Source: Owenia fusiformis
Lineage: Eukaryota; Annelida; Polychaeta; Sabellida; Oweniidae
Reading direction: 5' to 3'
Length of the DNA: 64,000 bases
Assembly (NCBI GenBank): GCA_903813345.2
Contig: CAIIXF020000006.1
Coordinates: forward strand, 28,963,936 to 29,027,935
Positions 1 through 22,735 of this stretch are shown piece after piece. The position numbers and the translations under genes are program-made. Position 1 is the first letter of the stretch, and each line of letters begins with the position of its first letter. The notes under the pieces are model-generated. The model was not told the DNA's origin and made no database searches. It saw only the letters and a program-made list of their open reading frames with translations.

Positions 1-1148
1 AGGTGACCCAGGGCTCAATCTCAGCATTTACATTACCAACATCACTTTTTGTTGTATATATAAATAGTATATATGACCCTCTACCTAGCACGTTTGTAAT
101 ATATGATTTCTCAGTTACACATATTTTATTATATGTACTAGAATAGGGCTATTCATCAGTTACGTGACTGTCGCCATATCAAAAATCAGGATTGTATGGT
201 GCCATTAGAGAATTTTTCATGCATAACATCCCATATAAAGTGGTGTATTATACACAAGACGACCCCAGCTTCTGGTTAAATGACAGAAACTATCATTTTG
301 ACATTTTTACCATGTTGAAACTGTTCCTTGACCAATGTCGCCAGACTTTTTTATATCAACGCCCCTGTGCTATAAATCATATAAAAACTGGTGAAAAATT
401 AATGTTTCATTGTGCCATATACGTATCTGGATTCCTATTTGAATACTTAATAGAAAGTCGTAAAAGTTGATATTTGAAACGTTGAGATTTTGGGGCCAGA
501 AAATTATAATTCCCGTTTTTCATGAAGTTATAGATAAGAAAATCATTTACGTGATCATAGTTTTCACAGGCAATAAGTGTCTGAGCAAATTAATGTTATA
601 TCACCTTATTGTATGGTAGGAGTGATCCTTGTTGATCAGTATTTTTAACTAAATTGACATTGTTTGAATATAATACAGCCAGCAAAAGGGTATTTGCATC
701 ATTTACGACACCATCATTTACGATACCTTGTAGTACGAAAATAACGGTTACCATACTCCTAGCTCTGGATAAAGTTTATAAAGCGGGAAATTTGAGTACT
801 AGTATTCATATTCATTTGAATCTGAATAAAGAAACACTACCACCTTTGTAGAGTAAATCCACACAATTGAAGGTATATATCACACCTAATATAGTATCTC
901 TCTTGTAAAACGAAGATGTAGTGTTAATTTGATGTTATCTATGGCATAAAGACAGTCAGTATAAATGTGAAAATGAATATAAAAACACTTTTCTATCATT
1001 CAATTTGAATTGAAGCTATAGTTTTGCGTTTTCTATGTCATAAATTACGTTACCATAGGTAACGTAATTGATAAATTCTATTGCACACATTTTCTGTCGT
1101 CAAATCTTTACAGGTATGTTCATTTATCAACTTGTATACTTTTCGTAG
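1..1148. other. Gene-free AT-rich flank with dispersed TTACGT motifs
   Basis: I see no convincing gene here. The open frames at 192-470 and 654-851 show no recognisable domain and no splice context. The notable content is a short motif of the form ATTTACGT or TTACGTTAC near 157-170, 541-557, 701-725 and 1,043-1,069. The last is a palindrome whose two halves are TTACGTTACC and GGTAACGTAA. The motif continues past the decayed coding relic that follows. Confidence 0.5.
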
Positions 1149-2300
1149 ATGGGAAAGCATCCTGCTGAAATTCAAAAAGACTATAGTGATAGGAAAAAGC
1201 ACCAAAAAGAGCGTGCTCGGGTTCAAAAATGCATTGTCTCAATAGCTGAAAAAGATAAAGACCATAAAAGAAAAAATTATGTCATTGCGCCCCAGACATG
1301 TTATGTTAGTCTCAGATAGCGTAATAATACAGGAGACAAATCAAAAAGAAGAGAGACTGTTAGCAATGACCCAAGTAATGCCGATAACAATGATTGTGAC
1401 CTTGCTTATGGCAGTGGTACAAGTAACACACAATTAATAGTTCATATAAATTTTGCCTGGAATTTTGCAAGAGGACATGCATGGCTCTTTAGAAAACGGA
1501 TAAGTAGAACTTGGGGACGTAACTACCCATAAAAAACAAAGCTCCCTGAACATAGATAAACATGGAAAAAACAATCACAAATCATTCCAAAGGATCTTAC
1601 AGAAGCAGAGAAAAATAGAACCAAGGGTCCAAGCACGCCAAAAACACCAAAGAGTGCAGGGGAAAAGTGATGCGATGCAAACTTTAACATAGTGATATCC
1701 CTAGAGTTGAGGAGAAGATTAGTACGAGGAAAACACGTAGTTGAAGAGTTGAAGCAGACGCAACATGACTGGCGGGGAAATGCCTGAAAGAGTGTTCAAG
1801 TCTAGTTGATATAATATGACTAAAGGCGATGGAAGGTGATACAAGCTTAAGGGCCTTGCTTGGCTGGACAAAAATGAAATGAGTACTCGACGTTTACCAC
1901 AAGCAAAGGAATATAAATTTGTTGAAGCAAATAAACAGTGTTAAAAGCGCCCCGCACAAAAGTGAAACAAACCAGGAATGACATACAAGAAGAGACAACA
2001 TAGCTATCCAAGAGTATTCTGACAGGGCCATCATGCAGACTGAGAGTGGAGTTAAAGAGCTACATCTTGGCGATTTTTTTCACTGCAGTTTACAATTACT
2101 GTTGGTATGTCGAAAAGGCACTGCATGTAGATACTGATGATAATAAATACTATTTTTTAAGAAAAGAAGAATCTCCAATGGTGTCTAGAATGTTACGTTA
2201 TTTGGTTGAGAGTCTCAGATTTTGAGTTTGAGTAGAGGAGTCAATTCCAACAGGGAAGTTTAAAGGGCTATTTAAACTCTAGATCTGTGTCCTGAGATTC
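1149..2300 (+). pseudogene. Decayed coding relic with a basic N-terminal motif
   Basis: An ATG at 1,149 opens a frame that reads MGKHPAEIQKDYSDRKKHQ and stays strongly basic until a stop near 1,320. Further downstream are short coding-like pieces separated by stops and frame changes, including a stretch reading TKGPSTPKTPKSAG near 1,620-1,670. The N-terminal pattern (PAExQxxYxxRKK followed by ExxRVQK) resembles, from memory, the start of a family of uncharacterised proteins found in multiple copies in aquatic animal genomes. This family resemblance is tentative. What the sequence shows directly is an interrupted frame of unusual lysine richness flanked by a repeated TTACGT motif. It may be a mobile-element gene rather than a host gene. 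Confidence 0.35.
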
Positions 2301-3600
2301 AAACTCGTGTTCTATGGGATTTATATGTCCAAGCTAGGATTAAGTAACGTTTTCAGGAGTTCATATGTACCTATGGTATTAGAGGAGACACTGAATGTTG
2401 TTACTTTTTGACGATAATCACAAATTATATAGTATAGTTTTGATCTTGCGATTGTAAGTTTTGTAATCACTTACGTTACAAAGGATTTAGCATTACAAAT
2501 GTGTGAAGAAAGACTAAGTCCCTTTAATCCTGTATATATTCATTCCAACATATAGCGTATGTGACAATTTATTAATTCATTACGTGTTTTGTGCATAAAT
2601 AATGTTTGTGTTAGCTTTAATGTTTCTATTGCAAAAGTTAGTTAATTTCTCCATCATTTACGTTACTTGATGGTCCACTGAACTATGTTTGTTTCAAATG
2701 TTACTATTGGTTAAAATGCAGTGTAAACATGATAAAAGGAGCACCAGTTGATGGTTTAACCATGATCACATATGATATGACTCATTCTACGATGTTACTA
2801 TTTTTGGATCATATACGTTACCAAGGGTGTAACGATATACAAATTTCAAATAAATTTTGTATGGCATATCAAACACCAAGATATGGCTATCAATTTATTC
2901 TGAACACTATTTCTAATCAGAAAAGAAAGATAAATTTAATGTTAACACACTGATTTTCTATAAAATTGGAATGACATGTAGCACTTAGGTTTTGTTTCTG
3001 AAAAGGAATAATAAGTCACATGTAATTGTTGACTTCAATGTGAATTCTTTCCACTTATGTCTTTTCAAAATGCCTGATGTATGATTTAGTATTAAGACAA
3101 AATATATCCTTATTGTTAGGAACAAAAACAGACATGAGAATAATATGTTGAATGAAAATATGGGTCTCTTGCTACGACAACCCTCTATAACGTAAATGAC
3201 AGAGACTTACTTTTTTAAATAAACACTAGATAAGCTTCAACATGTGACTTTTCCATGAAGGGGTATGAGATTGATGAAGATATTTTGACTTTAGATACTT
3301 AACATATATTCAAATAAAAATACATCAACTTTAAACCATTCAAAGCTACTTTAATTTTCGTCAGATTCATACCTGGAATTTGCATTCTTATTGAGAATGG
3401 ATGTCCTACGTGTCTCACACTGGGTTATGGTACATTTTTCGGAAAACAGGGACTTTCGCTTAGAAAATGAGGATTCTATATTCTCTTGTGTTCGACGTAA
3501 GATTTATTGTGGTTTTGGCTCATAAAATAAGTGGCTTCCTGTGTTTCAATGCAATTTTGACGTGATTTTCAAAAAATATGGTTGATCTCCACAATCAATT
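2301..3600. other. Gene-free stretch with further TTACGT motifs
   Basis: No gene is supported. The TTACGT motif recurs near 2,471, 2,651-2,670, 2,811-2,822 and 3,187-3,200, on the far side of the decayed relic. A 74-codon open frame at 2,729-2,953 has no recognisable feature. The rest is plain AT-rich sequence. Confidence 0.4.
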
Positions 3601-3606
3601 ACAAAA

Positions 3607-3727
3607 GCCGGGCCACGGATTAACTACCGGGCCCCTACTATTTTTTGACCAACTCATGAATTGTGGCAGGTAGTATTCATATTTAAATGAGTTGCCCGTA
3701 AAATAATAAGTTAATCCGATAGCCCGG
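3607..3727. repeat. Short palindromic repeat, copy 1
   Basis: An imperfect palindrome. The left end reads GCCGGGCCACGGATTAACTA and the right end is close to its reverse complement (TTAATCCGATAGCCCGG). The inner parts match around ACTCAT/ATGAGT. A related copy with the same GGATTAAC...GTTAATC ends and the same inner text lies at 59,514-59,674, so this is a dispersed foldback family. Confidence 0.6.
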
Positions 3728-3764
3728 AAAGTTGCATTCGCGGCAGGCTAAAGGGGTGTATACA

Positions 3765-3975
3765 CTCGCAGGCGAATGCTTGAAACGGCGCGAATTGCTT
3801 GAAATGGTTGATATGAAAGAGAATGTGAAAACAGCTTATATGCGAATTGATTGAAATGCTTGAAACGGCGAAACAGGCGCAAGCTGTGAAACAGTAATTT
3901 CATTTTTCAAGACGGATTGAATTGATTGAAACGCTTGAAAAGCCCCGGCGAAATGCTTGAAACGAAAAACGTCCA
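3765..3975. repeat. Degenerate short tandem repeat (GCTTGAAA)
   Basis: Variants of AATGCTTGAAACGGCG and GAATTGATTGAAA recur many times with irregular spacing. It reads as a decayed minisatellite between a palindromic repeat and the mariner-like element. The minus-strand open frame across it is a by-product of the repeat. Confidence 0.5.
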
Positions 3976-4457
3976 TGTTCGTTTTTCCTTTCAATCGTTT
4001 CGCACGTTTCCTCATGAATTGGTCGTTAAGTCCCTGGTGTAAGTACAGGGTTGGCCAACCCCCCCCCCCCCCCCTAGCCATTACTCCTGATAAATATTTA
4101 TTTTCTAACATGTACACCAACAATGATATATCATTTTAAAGATAATTTAATTTGCAACAAAATGATATATAATAGAACAGTTTTCAACAACCCTGGCTCG
4201 AGATATAACCATTTGAGGTTTCCATATCCTGAACCTCCATATCTCCCGCTCCAGGGCATATCTGCCCGCTTCGAAAAAAAATTGAAAAAATAAGAAAAAA
4301 TTGAAAAAAAGAAAAAATGTGAAAAAATTGAAAAAAATATAAAATTGAAAAAATAAAAAAATAGAAAAACTGAAAAAATTAAAAAAAGGGGAAAAATTTA
4401 AAAAATAAAAAATATTGAAAAAAATTGAAAGAAAATTAGAAAAACTCTACTTGGTAT

Positions 4458-4620
4458 AGGATAAAGCAGTTATGTACGGTCGGTTTGGATATTGGGTTCA
4501 TCCCTCGTGAGATATGCACATCTACCTTCGGTCCCTACGGTCCCTCAGGTAGATATGCATATCTCCCTCTGGATAAACCCCATATCCAAAACCTCCCAGT
4601 ACATAACCCTTATTTATCCC
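4458..4620. repeat. Palindromic element with GC-rich centre
   Basis: The arms starting GGATAAAGCAGTTATG and ending CATAACCCTTATTTATCC pair through ATATC-rich text around a centre reading TTCGGTCCCTACGGTCCCT. It belongs to a set of similar snapback repeats in this window that combine ATATCC/GGATAT arms with a short GC-rich centre. Confidence 0.55.
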
Positions 4621-5078
4621 ATACTTGGACGTGTTACAGGTACATAAAGCCGGTTTGTAAAAACTTATATTTTCATCAGCGGGCAGATATAGCTTTACGT
4701 CCCGCTGCGAGCGGGCAGATCATGATTTATCCCATGGTTGCAAGGATATAGATCGAATATCACATGAAGATATATTTGATATGTGGATCAAGATATCATA
4801 TTTTAGCAAAAAATTCACAAACCATCGAATATCACTTTTAAACTATCGAATATCACGTCTTAAAAAGTGATATTCGATGGTTTGAAAAGTGATATTCGAT
4901 GGTTTCGAATTTTTTCAAAAAAAATTTCTTTTTTCATTCTTTAATTATTTTCAAATTTTTTTTTTTTTAAAATTCAACATTTTTTCACAATTTTTTCAAT
5001 TATTTTTTCAAATTTTTTCTCAAATTATATTTTTCAAATTTTTTCGCTGATGATGATTTCCCATGGGATAAACGGACA

Positions 5079-5208
5079 ATCCTATGGTTTCTCAAAAATA
5101 TCAAATATATCCACTCATGGATACAAATATCTTCATGAGTGAGCGCAGCGAATGAGTCAATATCCACTCATGGATATAAATGATATTTTTTCAAAACCAT
5201 AGGATATT
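5079..5208. repeat. Palindromic ATATCC element
   Basis: ATCCTATGGTTT at the left end is answered by AAACCATAGGAT at the right. Inside, TATCCACTCATGGATA is itself palindromic and occurs in both arms. The centre reads GAGTGAGCGCAGCGAATGAG. A related palindrome with the same outer words lies at 54,696-54,832. Confidence 0.6.
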
Positions 5209-5489
5209 CCTATAATAATATATCTTCCCGCTACGTCATAATCGCCGCTCGCACATTTGTTCATAATTTGTAACGTTCGCGTAATGACTGTAAACGACAA
5301 TGGAGAAAACACAGACAATCGGGATTTGTTTGATGGTTTAAAAAAGGGAAGGAGCATCCACTTAATCAATCAAAAATTCGAGAAATAAATATGGGAATAT
5401 TTGAGAGAACAGGAAAATCCGCCCACGGTCAAGAAAACTGGACATGAATATTCTATGTGAACCAGATGACCAAGATTGATATGGGATAA

Positions 5490-5635
5490 ACATATTATCC
5501 TATAGTCGGTTAAGGATATTGGGATTATCCCTTGGCCAATATAATATATTTTCCCTCGGGACCTGCGGCCCTCGGGCAAATATATTACATTAGCCTCGGG
5601 ATAATCCCAATATCCTGAACCTCATATAAGATAAT
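5490..5635. repeat. Palindromic element, GGATATTGGGATTATCCC arms
   Basis: The left arm contains GGATATTGGGATTATCCC and the right arm GGGATAATCCCAATATCC, an exact inverted match. The centre is GC-rich (CTCGGGACCTGCGGCCCTCG). It belongs with the other ATATCC snapback repeats. Confidence 0.6.
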
Positions 5636-5642
5636 CTCTATT

Positions 5643-6806
5643 TATGTGACATGGGGGTCAAAAAACACCTTTTCAATTTTCATCGATTTTGCGGGCAATA
5701 GCCTATTTCTACCAAAATTTACTGTTCAGTTAGAAATTGCAACATTGTCATGAGTCTTTCATAATTGGATATTATATATTATTTTCATTCAGTTTTTGAA
5801 CCATTCGTGCTCAATAAACACGTGTATGCTTATAAAACAAATTAATTTCTTCTTAAGTCTGTCCAAATATGGCTCAATAAACCCACCCCCGGACGCATCC
5901 TCTGATCGGATTATTCTCTACGCGAAAGCCATTTGTATAATTGTTGGATCTCTGCGGAAGTACCATCGAACTCGTAATTATTCATTCTTTCAGTCTGTCT
6001 ACATCCCTGATAGGCTAGTGATCTTCATAGACCAACTGTTCTAAATGCCCCAAGTACTATACATGTAATCAACAGGATAGACTCTATATATCAGTAAACA
6101 AGAATAGGGACATTTGCAATAAAAGGCTACTCAAATCGAGATGACATTTTTCTGAAAGGGTAGTGGTGTCCACTCTCGGTGTTTCCCAAAAAGGAAAGAC
6201 CGTACGGGCCCTTTTTGTTGAACCAGGAGCAAAAATATACTCTGAATGTTAATGACGAGGTGTTAAAAAATTCATTTTCTGATAGGAAAGTGCTTCATCA
6301 CACAGGTCCAATGCAACCCTGGAGTTTTTGGAGATTCGAAATGACATCATCTCTAGCCCGGACAAATGGCTTACTGACAGTCCAGAGTGCCAATAATGTT
6401 GATTACCATACCTGGGGGCATCTAGAACATTTGGTATTTAAAGATGCCCAGCCTATCAGGGATGTAGAGGAACTAAAAGAAAGAATAACTAGCAGTTGAA
6501 TGGTACTTCCGCATACATCCATCAATTATGCCATCAACCAATGGCTTCCGCGTCTTAAGCGAATAATCTGATCAGAGGATGGGTCCGGGGGTGGGTCTAT
6601 TGAGCCATATTTGGACAGACTAAAGAAAAAATTAATTTGTTTTATAAGCATACACATGTTTATTGAGCATGCATGGTTCAAAAACTGAATGAAAACAATA
6701 TCCAATTATGAAAGACTCATGACAATGCTGCAATTTTTAACTGAACAGTAAAATTTGGTAGAAATAGGCTTTTGTGTTTTTTTGACCCCCATGTCACATA
6801 ATTGGT
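5643..6806. repeat. Inverted repeat pair with ~300-bp arms
   Basis: The left arm (about 5,643-5,965) and right arm (about 6,505-6,806) are inverted copies. Examples are TGACATGGGGGTCAAAAAAC against TTTTTTGACCCCCATGTCA, and CCACCCCCGGACGCATCC against GGATGGGTCCGGGGGTGG. The arms carry scattered substitutions, so the structure is not recent. The 540 bp between them contains a transposase remnant. The arms may be an older fold-back element or the result of an inverted duplication inside the mariner-like element. Confidence 0.65.
6179..6499 (+). pseudogene. Mariner-type transposase C-terminal remnant
   Basis: The 106-codon frame has no early resemblance to anything I know, but its end reads DYHTWGHLEHLVFKDAQPI followed by RDVEELKERI. 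This matches the conserved C-terminal pattern of mariner/IS630-type transposases (D-x3-WG-x-L-x-x-LV...ELK-x-RI), which surrounds the last catalytic acidic residue. The preceding proline-rich catalytic segment is not readable, so the gene is broken. Its location between inverted ends tipped GGCCCACCCTG fits a dead mariner-like transposon. The fragment is too short for certainty. Confidence 0.5.
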
Positions 6807-6957
6807 TATATTTCTGTATGGGGTTGTTGAAAATATATCATTTTGTTGCAAATTAAATTATCTTTAAAATGATATATCATTGTTGGTGTACATGTTAAAA
6901 AATAAATATTTATCGGGAGTAATGGCTAGGGGGGTGTTTTTTTGGCCCACCCTGTAG

Positions 6958-7724
6958 TTAGTAGTATTCCAATGGATGCTATTTAGCGAGTGCACTAGAC
7001 TTTCAGTCTGAAGTTTTGGAATCATCTTTATGAATGGGTGGCGGGAAATCGTTATATTTTCCATGGGTTAGTCTTCGAGCAGTTTTATTTCTTTTCTTGC
7101 AGATACTTTTTTGCAACTTATAAAAGTTTTCGAGTCCCGGGGAATAAAGTCACAGAAAATCGCTTTCAGTAAGTTTACAACTTGCCAATTTGAATGATCC
7201 GCAAGCAAGGTGAATAAATCTCATGTTTCAAGCTCTAATTTGTATTATTTTACACACGCCTTCGATGTCGTGGCTTTGATCCGGTTTACTTAGATTCGAT
7301 TTATAAGTGTAACTGAGATGGCCACTTTGAATCCAGTCTTTACGTTTCGCTATAGCGATTTCAACGAGGCTAGTAGTTCTTGTTATGAAACTTTTGAAAT
7401 AAAATTTTAATATTCACTGCTAGATCTAATTTTACCTTTCTACGAAGTGATTGAGAGATTATAATCTGAAATATAAGGACTAGAAAATAAAATAAAGGTT
7501 CGTGATATGTACTTAGAACAATATTTTATCTGATTGATGAGACAATTGATAAAGATACACTTTTTTTTTAATTTTGATTTTGAATTTTGTGAGTTCCATT
7601 TGGACACTGCACCCAGTTGAAATGAAACCTATCAAATTAAGAGTGGGGGTTTTCTCGTGTCAATTGATTTATCTGGGGAGTGATATTGACAATTTTAGGA
7701 GGATGAAATTGATACATGCACAGT
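6958..7724. other. Gene-free stretch
   Basis: AT-rich sequence with no splice-framed coding potential that I can defend. A 66-codon minus frame at 6,864-7,064 is a shadow of the preceding transposon end. Confidence 0.3.
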
Positions 7725-7906
7725 CAGTATTCTCAGTCAGTATGCAGTTATGATTTGGGGCAACTGGAATGTACTAAAAACCCTTCGACCTATGACCCTA
7801 CGACTTACTGGGTGTCAAGAATTTTTGGAATATATTTTATTGAAAAACCCTTCGACCTCTGCTGTTATCTAGTTCTGAAATGTTTCATATCTATGTCTAA
7901 TAAATA

Positions 7907-8387
7907 TACTGTAAAACGGGTAATTTTGACACCAGGAAATTTTAGCGATTTTTCAATTTTAGGGGGTTTTAGCGCGGGAAATTTTAGCGAAATGAAGATT
8001 AATCTTTAAAAAATCAAATTAGCGAAATGCATTAGAAATTTTATCATTTATGGCAGAATTTAAGCAATATCATTGCTTGTTGAACCGTGTTTAATTAACA
8101 CCTTTTTATATCTTTATATTTACTACTAATACTATTTCACTGATGGATGGCTATTTATCTTTCAGATATTGAAAGAAACATACGATTTAAAAGAATTTAC
8201 CTTTTTCAAATTACAAACCGGAAGTCGAGCACTGAACGAAAAGCTCCTTAAATACTAGTATTCATGTAGTTTCCCAGCAAATTTTAGCGCCCGGATTATT
8301 TTAACCCCGGTTTATTTTAGCGAAACTTTAGTGATCGCTAACAATCGCTAACAATTACCCCTCGCTAACAATACCCGTTTTACAGTA
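7907..8387. mobile_element. MITE with TACTGTAAAACGGGTA ends
   Basis: The left end TACTGTAAAACGGGTA and right end TACCCGTTTTACAGTA are exact inverted complements, 481 bp apart. The subterminal text repeats TTTTAGCG near the left end (ATTTTAGCGATTTT, TTTTAGCGCGGG, TTTTAGCGAAATG). The right half has the same word and its complement (TTTTAGCGAAAC, TCGCTAACAAT). No coding sequence is present. The superfamily is not assigned; the flanks are compatible with a TA target. Confidence 0.75.
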
Positions 8388-9080
8388 GTTGTATAGATGT
8401 GTTTGTAATAACCTTTATGCCCTTAAAATGTATATATTCAGGGGGGGGGGACATTCGTGGGTTCAAGTGGACCACTCCATTGGCCAAATATTCTCTCAAA
8501 ATCAGTACAATTTTTCACGATTCTGAGCATTTTCAAGATTTCTGGGCCACTTGAAAATTGTCAAAATGTTCACCCCTTGATCCTTTTGAGAAACTTAAAT
8601 TGGCAAAAGCTGGTTATACGAACTTGATATGACCTAGCTTGCAAGCTTTTTCTTGAGTTTGTTTTTATTTTCCTTGTACCCTTGCATGCTTTGGATTTTG
8701 TAGGATGCAAAACAAAGAATCTACTTATTTAGTTGGCATTAGATTCTTAACTATACAAATCCAAATTGAATCAAAGTTGATAAAATAAAATCAAAAGACG
8801 GTTCTCTTTAAACTATATAAAAAATTTGACCTCCTGAAAATATGCACGATGCGCCACTGTTACAATGTGATGGGAAAAGCACCAATATTTTTACTGAGGA
8901 GGTAAGAAACGTTCACATTCGAATGTGCTTGAATACATTAAACCTGCACATCGCTCCAAAACGCAATATGTTGACATATATTGTTTTTACATTTTCAAGC
9001 TCTAATATAAAGTTTATGTAAAAAAAAAAAATTATCTGCGTAATGTCAAAGAACAATCATTTAGTTAAAAAAAATAAAAA

Positions 9081-9150
9081 GGCGATAGCGGGATTCGAAC
9101 ACGGGCCTCCCGCGTGCTAAGCGAGCATTCTACCGCTAGACCACCGTAAT
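9081..9150 (-). pseudogene. tRNA-like pseudogene (tRNA-Gly body, AGC anticodon)
   Basis: On the minus strand the D arm (GGTCTAGCGGTAGAATG), anticodon stem (CTCGC/GCGGG) and T loop TTCGAAT resemble a metazoan tRNA-Gly. The anticodon loop reads TTAGCAC, which would give anticodon AGC (alanine). The acceptor strands (ATTACGG and TATCGCC) do not pair, and the T stem (CCGTG/CCCGC) has two mismatches. I therefore call it a tRNA pseudogene or the head of a tRNA-derived SINE, not a working tRNA. Confidence 0.55.
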
Positions 9151-9752
9151 ACTATGTATGGTGGAAGTAATTAAACGCTACTTATTTTGAATGCTATGAT
9201 TCGAAAGTGACGTCACGTTCTTCATTTAGAAACCTTTCCAAAATCATATCGCCGGCTCTGATCGAAGTCCAGCTTTAAAATGTTAAATATCTTTAACTCT
9301 CTTGGGACAGATTCTTAAGTTCTATACACAAAGTAATATTTCCAGCAACTTCATATGGACTGAGAAATATCTAGAAGGTCGAAGGGTTTTTATAAAAATA
9401 TATTTCAAAAATTCTTGACACGCTGTAAGTCGTAGGTTGCAGGGTGGAAGGGTTTTTAGTACATTTCGGGGCAACCCCAAATCATCAGTCTGCCTTTTTT
9501 TTTCCTTTAGAGAGGAAAAAGTATAGATCATTATTTGGGCTTGCCCCAAAACTGCATACCGACTGTGGATACATGGATCATCATTCTTTCAGAGTTTTAT
9601 CCATACGTATGTTTTAAGCTATAAGAGTGTATCATGGATGAAACCAACAGCACCCATCACTATCAAGTTAGCAACATACTCAATTAAGGGAGAGACCAAC
9701 ATAATCGAGGGAGCAGGTGTCATCACGAGCTGCCACTTACTACTGCTCAAAG

Positions 9753-21383
<11,631 letters not shown>

Positions 21384-22004
21384 GTAGTATTATTAGGCCA
21401 ATGTTGTTGTCAGTTGCTCACAGTCAGCATGCTTGTAAGGTTTATACATTATGAAGCTTTTTTAAAAAATGAGAACCTCTTGGAATTTGATACTGTAAAA
21501 CCTGTGTACAATGAACGCCTTTAAAGCCACAAGAGTATTCACGTAAATATAGATGGTGCTCACTACGGAGTATTTTTGCTCACTTGGTGAACTTAATGAC
21601 TGCCCACTTATCCATCTGTCTGGTGTGTCAACAATTTTTGGACAAATGAAAACTAGCATTTGTCCACATCAGACTTAATTTACACCATTTGTCCTGGCTC
21701 CAACTTTTGCCTCATTTTGAAATAATCAGTTTTTTTTGTCGTCAATGATCACATTTTTGACAATATATGAGTCTGTACAACTGAATCATTTATATTTTTC
21801 CAGATCAGGCAAATGATGTTGAGAAGTATCAGTGTTAGTTGTAGCTTCACAGATTTTGCAGTTTTCCTCAGAGCGCTATAATTTTTGCCCAAAAATTGGG
21901 CTTGCAGTATTACTCACATGCGATATTACTTCCATGATGATCTAATTCTATTGATTTTATAATTATCCTGTGGTAGTTTGTATCATATGAATTAAACTTA
22001 TCTG
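21384..22004. other. RECQL 3' flank
   Basis: Begins right after the RECQL stop codon and presumably includes its 3' UTR. An AATAAA overlaps the stop codon itself (GAAATAAAATAA), which is too early to be the working poly(A) signal. A piece of the AAACCTGT dispersed repeat lies near 21,488-21,640. No other gene is seen. Confidence 0.4.
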
Positions 22005-22006
22005 TA

Positions 22007-22355
22007 CAGGGTAGGCCAAAAAAACAATACCCAAGTTAAAGGATGAATATCATATGATATAATATAAAACTATGCCATGTATTGTATATCAATTTAAAGA
22101 TACATCATTCAAAATATTGAAAATGTCTGAATAAATATCGCATCGTTGATTGGTTATATTTATGGCATCTTACAAAACTCTGCGGCAACTGCCAGGAGGA
22201 GCAATATTGAGAGTGAACTCAGCTGGGGTTTATTTACGCAGTGGTCGGTTAAATCGGGCTTTATCAAGGTGAGGTAGGAACAATCGAAACCTTGTGAATC
22301 AAGATGTATGAATCATTCATCTTTAAACTTGGGTATTGTTTTGTGGCCCACCCTG
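22007..22355. mobile_element. Mariner-type MITE, complete
   Basis: The left end CAGGGTAGGCCAAAAAAACA and right end TTTTGTGGCCCACCCTG are inverted. Each is flanked by TA (22,005-22,006 and 22,356-22,357), the target of Tc1/mariner elements. The inner words CCCAAGTTAAAGGATGAATA and CATCTTTAAACTTGGG continue the inverted repeat to about 40 bp. At 349 bp it has no transposase. A truncated relative is at 24,480-24,661. Confidence 0.85.
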
Positions 22356-22735
22356 TATTTTATTTGCAACTTGACCTATTTTGTAATTTGACATACTTTT
22401 GCAACTTGACCTATTTTTAAAAAAATGATTACCCAAAAAAGAAAAACGATTAGTCTTGAGGTTTTAAAAAGCGCACCTTGTCAGCAGAATACTGAATTGA
22501 AGTGTTGGTTACTTGTGAATGAAGGAATGAGTTTAAATCAGTTGATCATTGTGTGAGCCCATCCAACGCTATTGTTTATGCCGTGGTCACATTTGCTCCA
22601 ATTTTTAGTACCTGCCGGCCAATGAATATTTTGTTCAATCCAGTTTTGAACACAATACTCATCAGCCAGGTGCGCGGTGTTGAAGATCATAGCGAATGTG
22701 ACCTCACCAATACTGAAGTCAATGGAGTATGTTCT

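Larger units (their letters stand above)
4046..6957. mobile_element. Decayed mariner-like element with long inverted ends
   Basis: The left end (4,046-4,195) begins CAGGGTTGGCCAA, followed by a poly-C run. The right end (6,822-6,957) finishes GGCCCACCCTG. The two ends are inverted copies over roughly 140 bp, including the text around TAGCCATTACTCC and TGATATATCATT. The tip CAGGGTGGGCCAAAA recurs at several shorter elements in this window. A fragment of transposase coding sequence lies inside (6,179-6,499). The interior is heavily rearranged by nested palindromes (4,458-4,620, 5,079-5,208, 5,490-5,635 and 5,643-6,806) and by low-complexity A-rich and T-rich blocks at 4,267-4,450 and 4,900-5,045. 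I read it as a dead Tc1/mariner-type copy. It could instead be two separate solo MITEs facing each other. Confidence 0.6.
7725..9565. repeat. Large inverted repeat with nested MITE
   Basis: The text near 7,725-7,860 (for example GTACTAAAAACCCTTCGACC and TGTCAAGAATTTTTGGAATA) reappears inverted at about 9,373-9,565 (GTCGAAGGGTTTTTA, AAAATTCTTGACA, GGGGCAACCCCAAATCATCA). The arms flank about 1.5 kb that holds a MITE (7,907-8,387), a G-tract repeat near 8,440-8,600 and a tRNA-like pseudogene. It is either a fold-back element or two inverted copies of one repeat. Confidence 0.55.

Noticed and set aside
192-470. Possible 92-aa protein
   Set aside because: No recognisable domain. It may be an exon of a gene extending left of the window, but nothing supports that.
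9081-9150. Functional tRNA gene
   Set aside because: The acceptor stem does not pair and the T stem has two mismatches.
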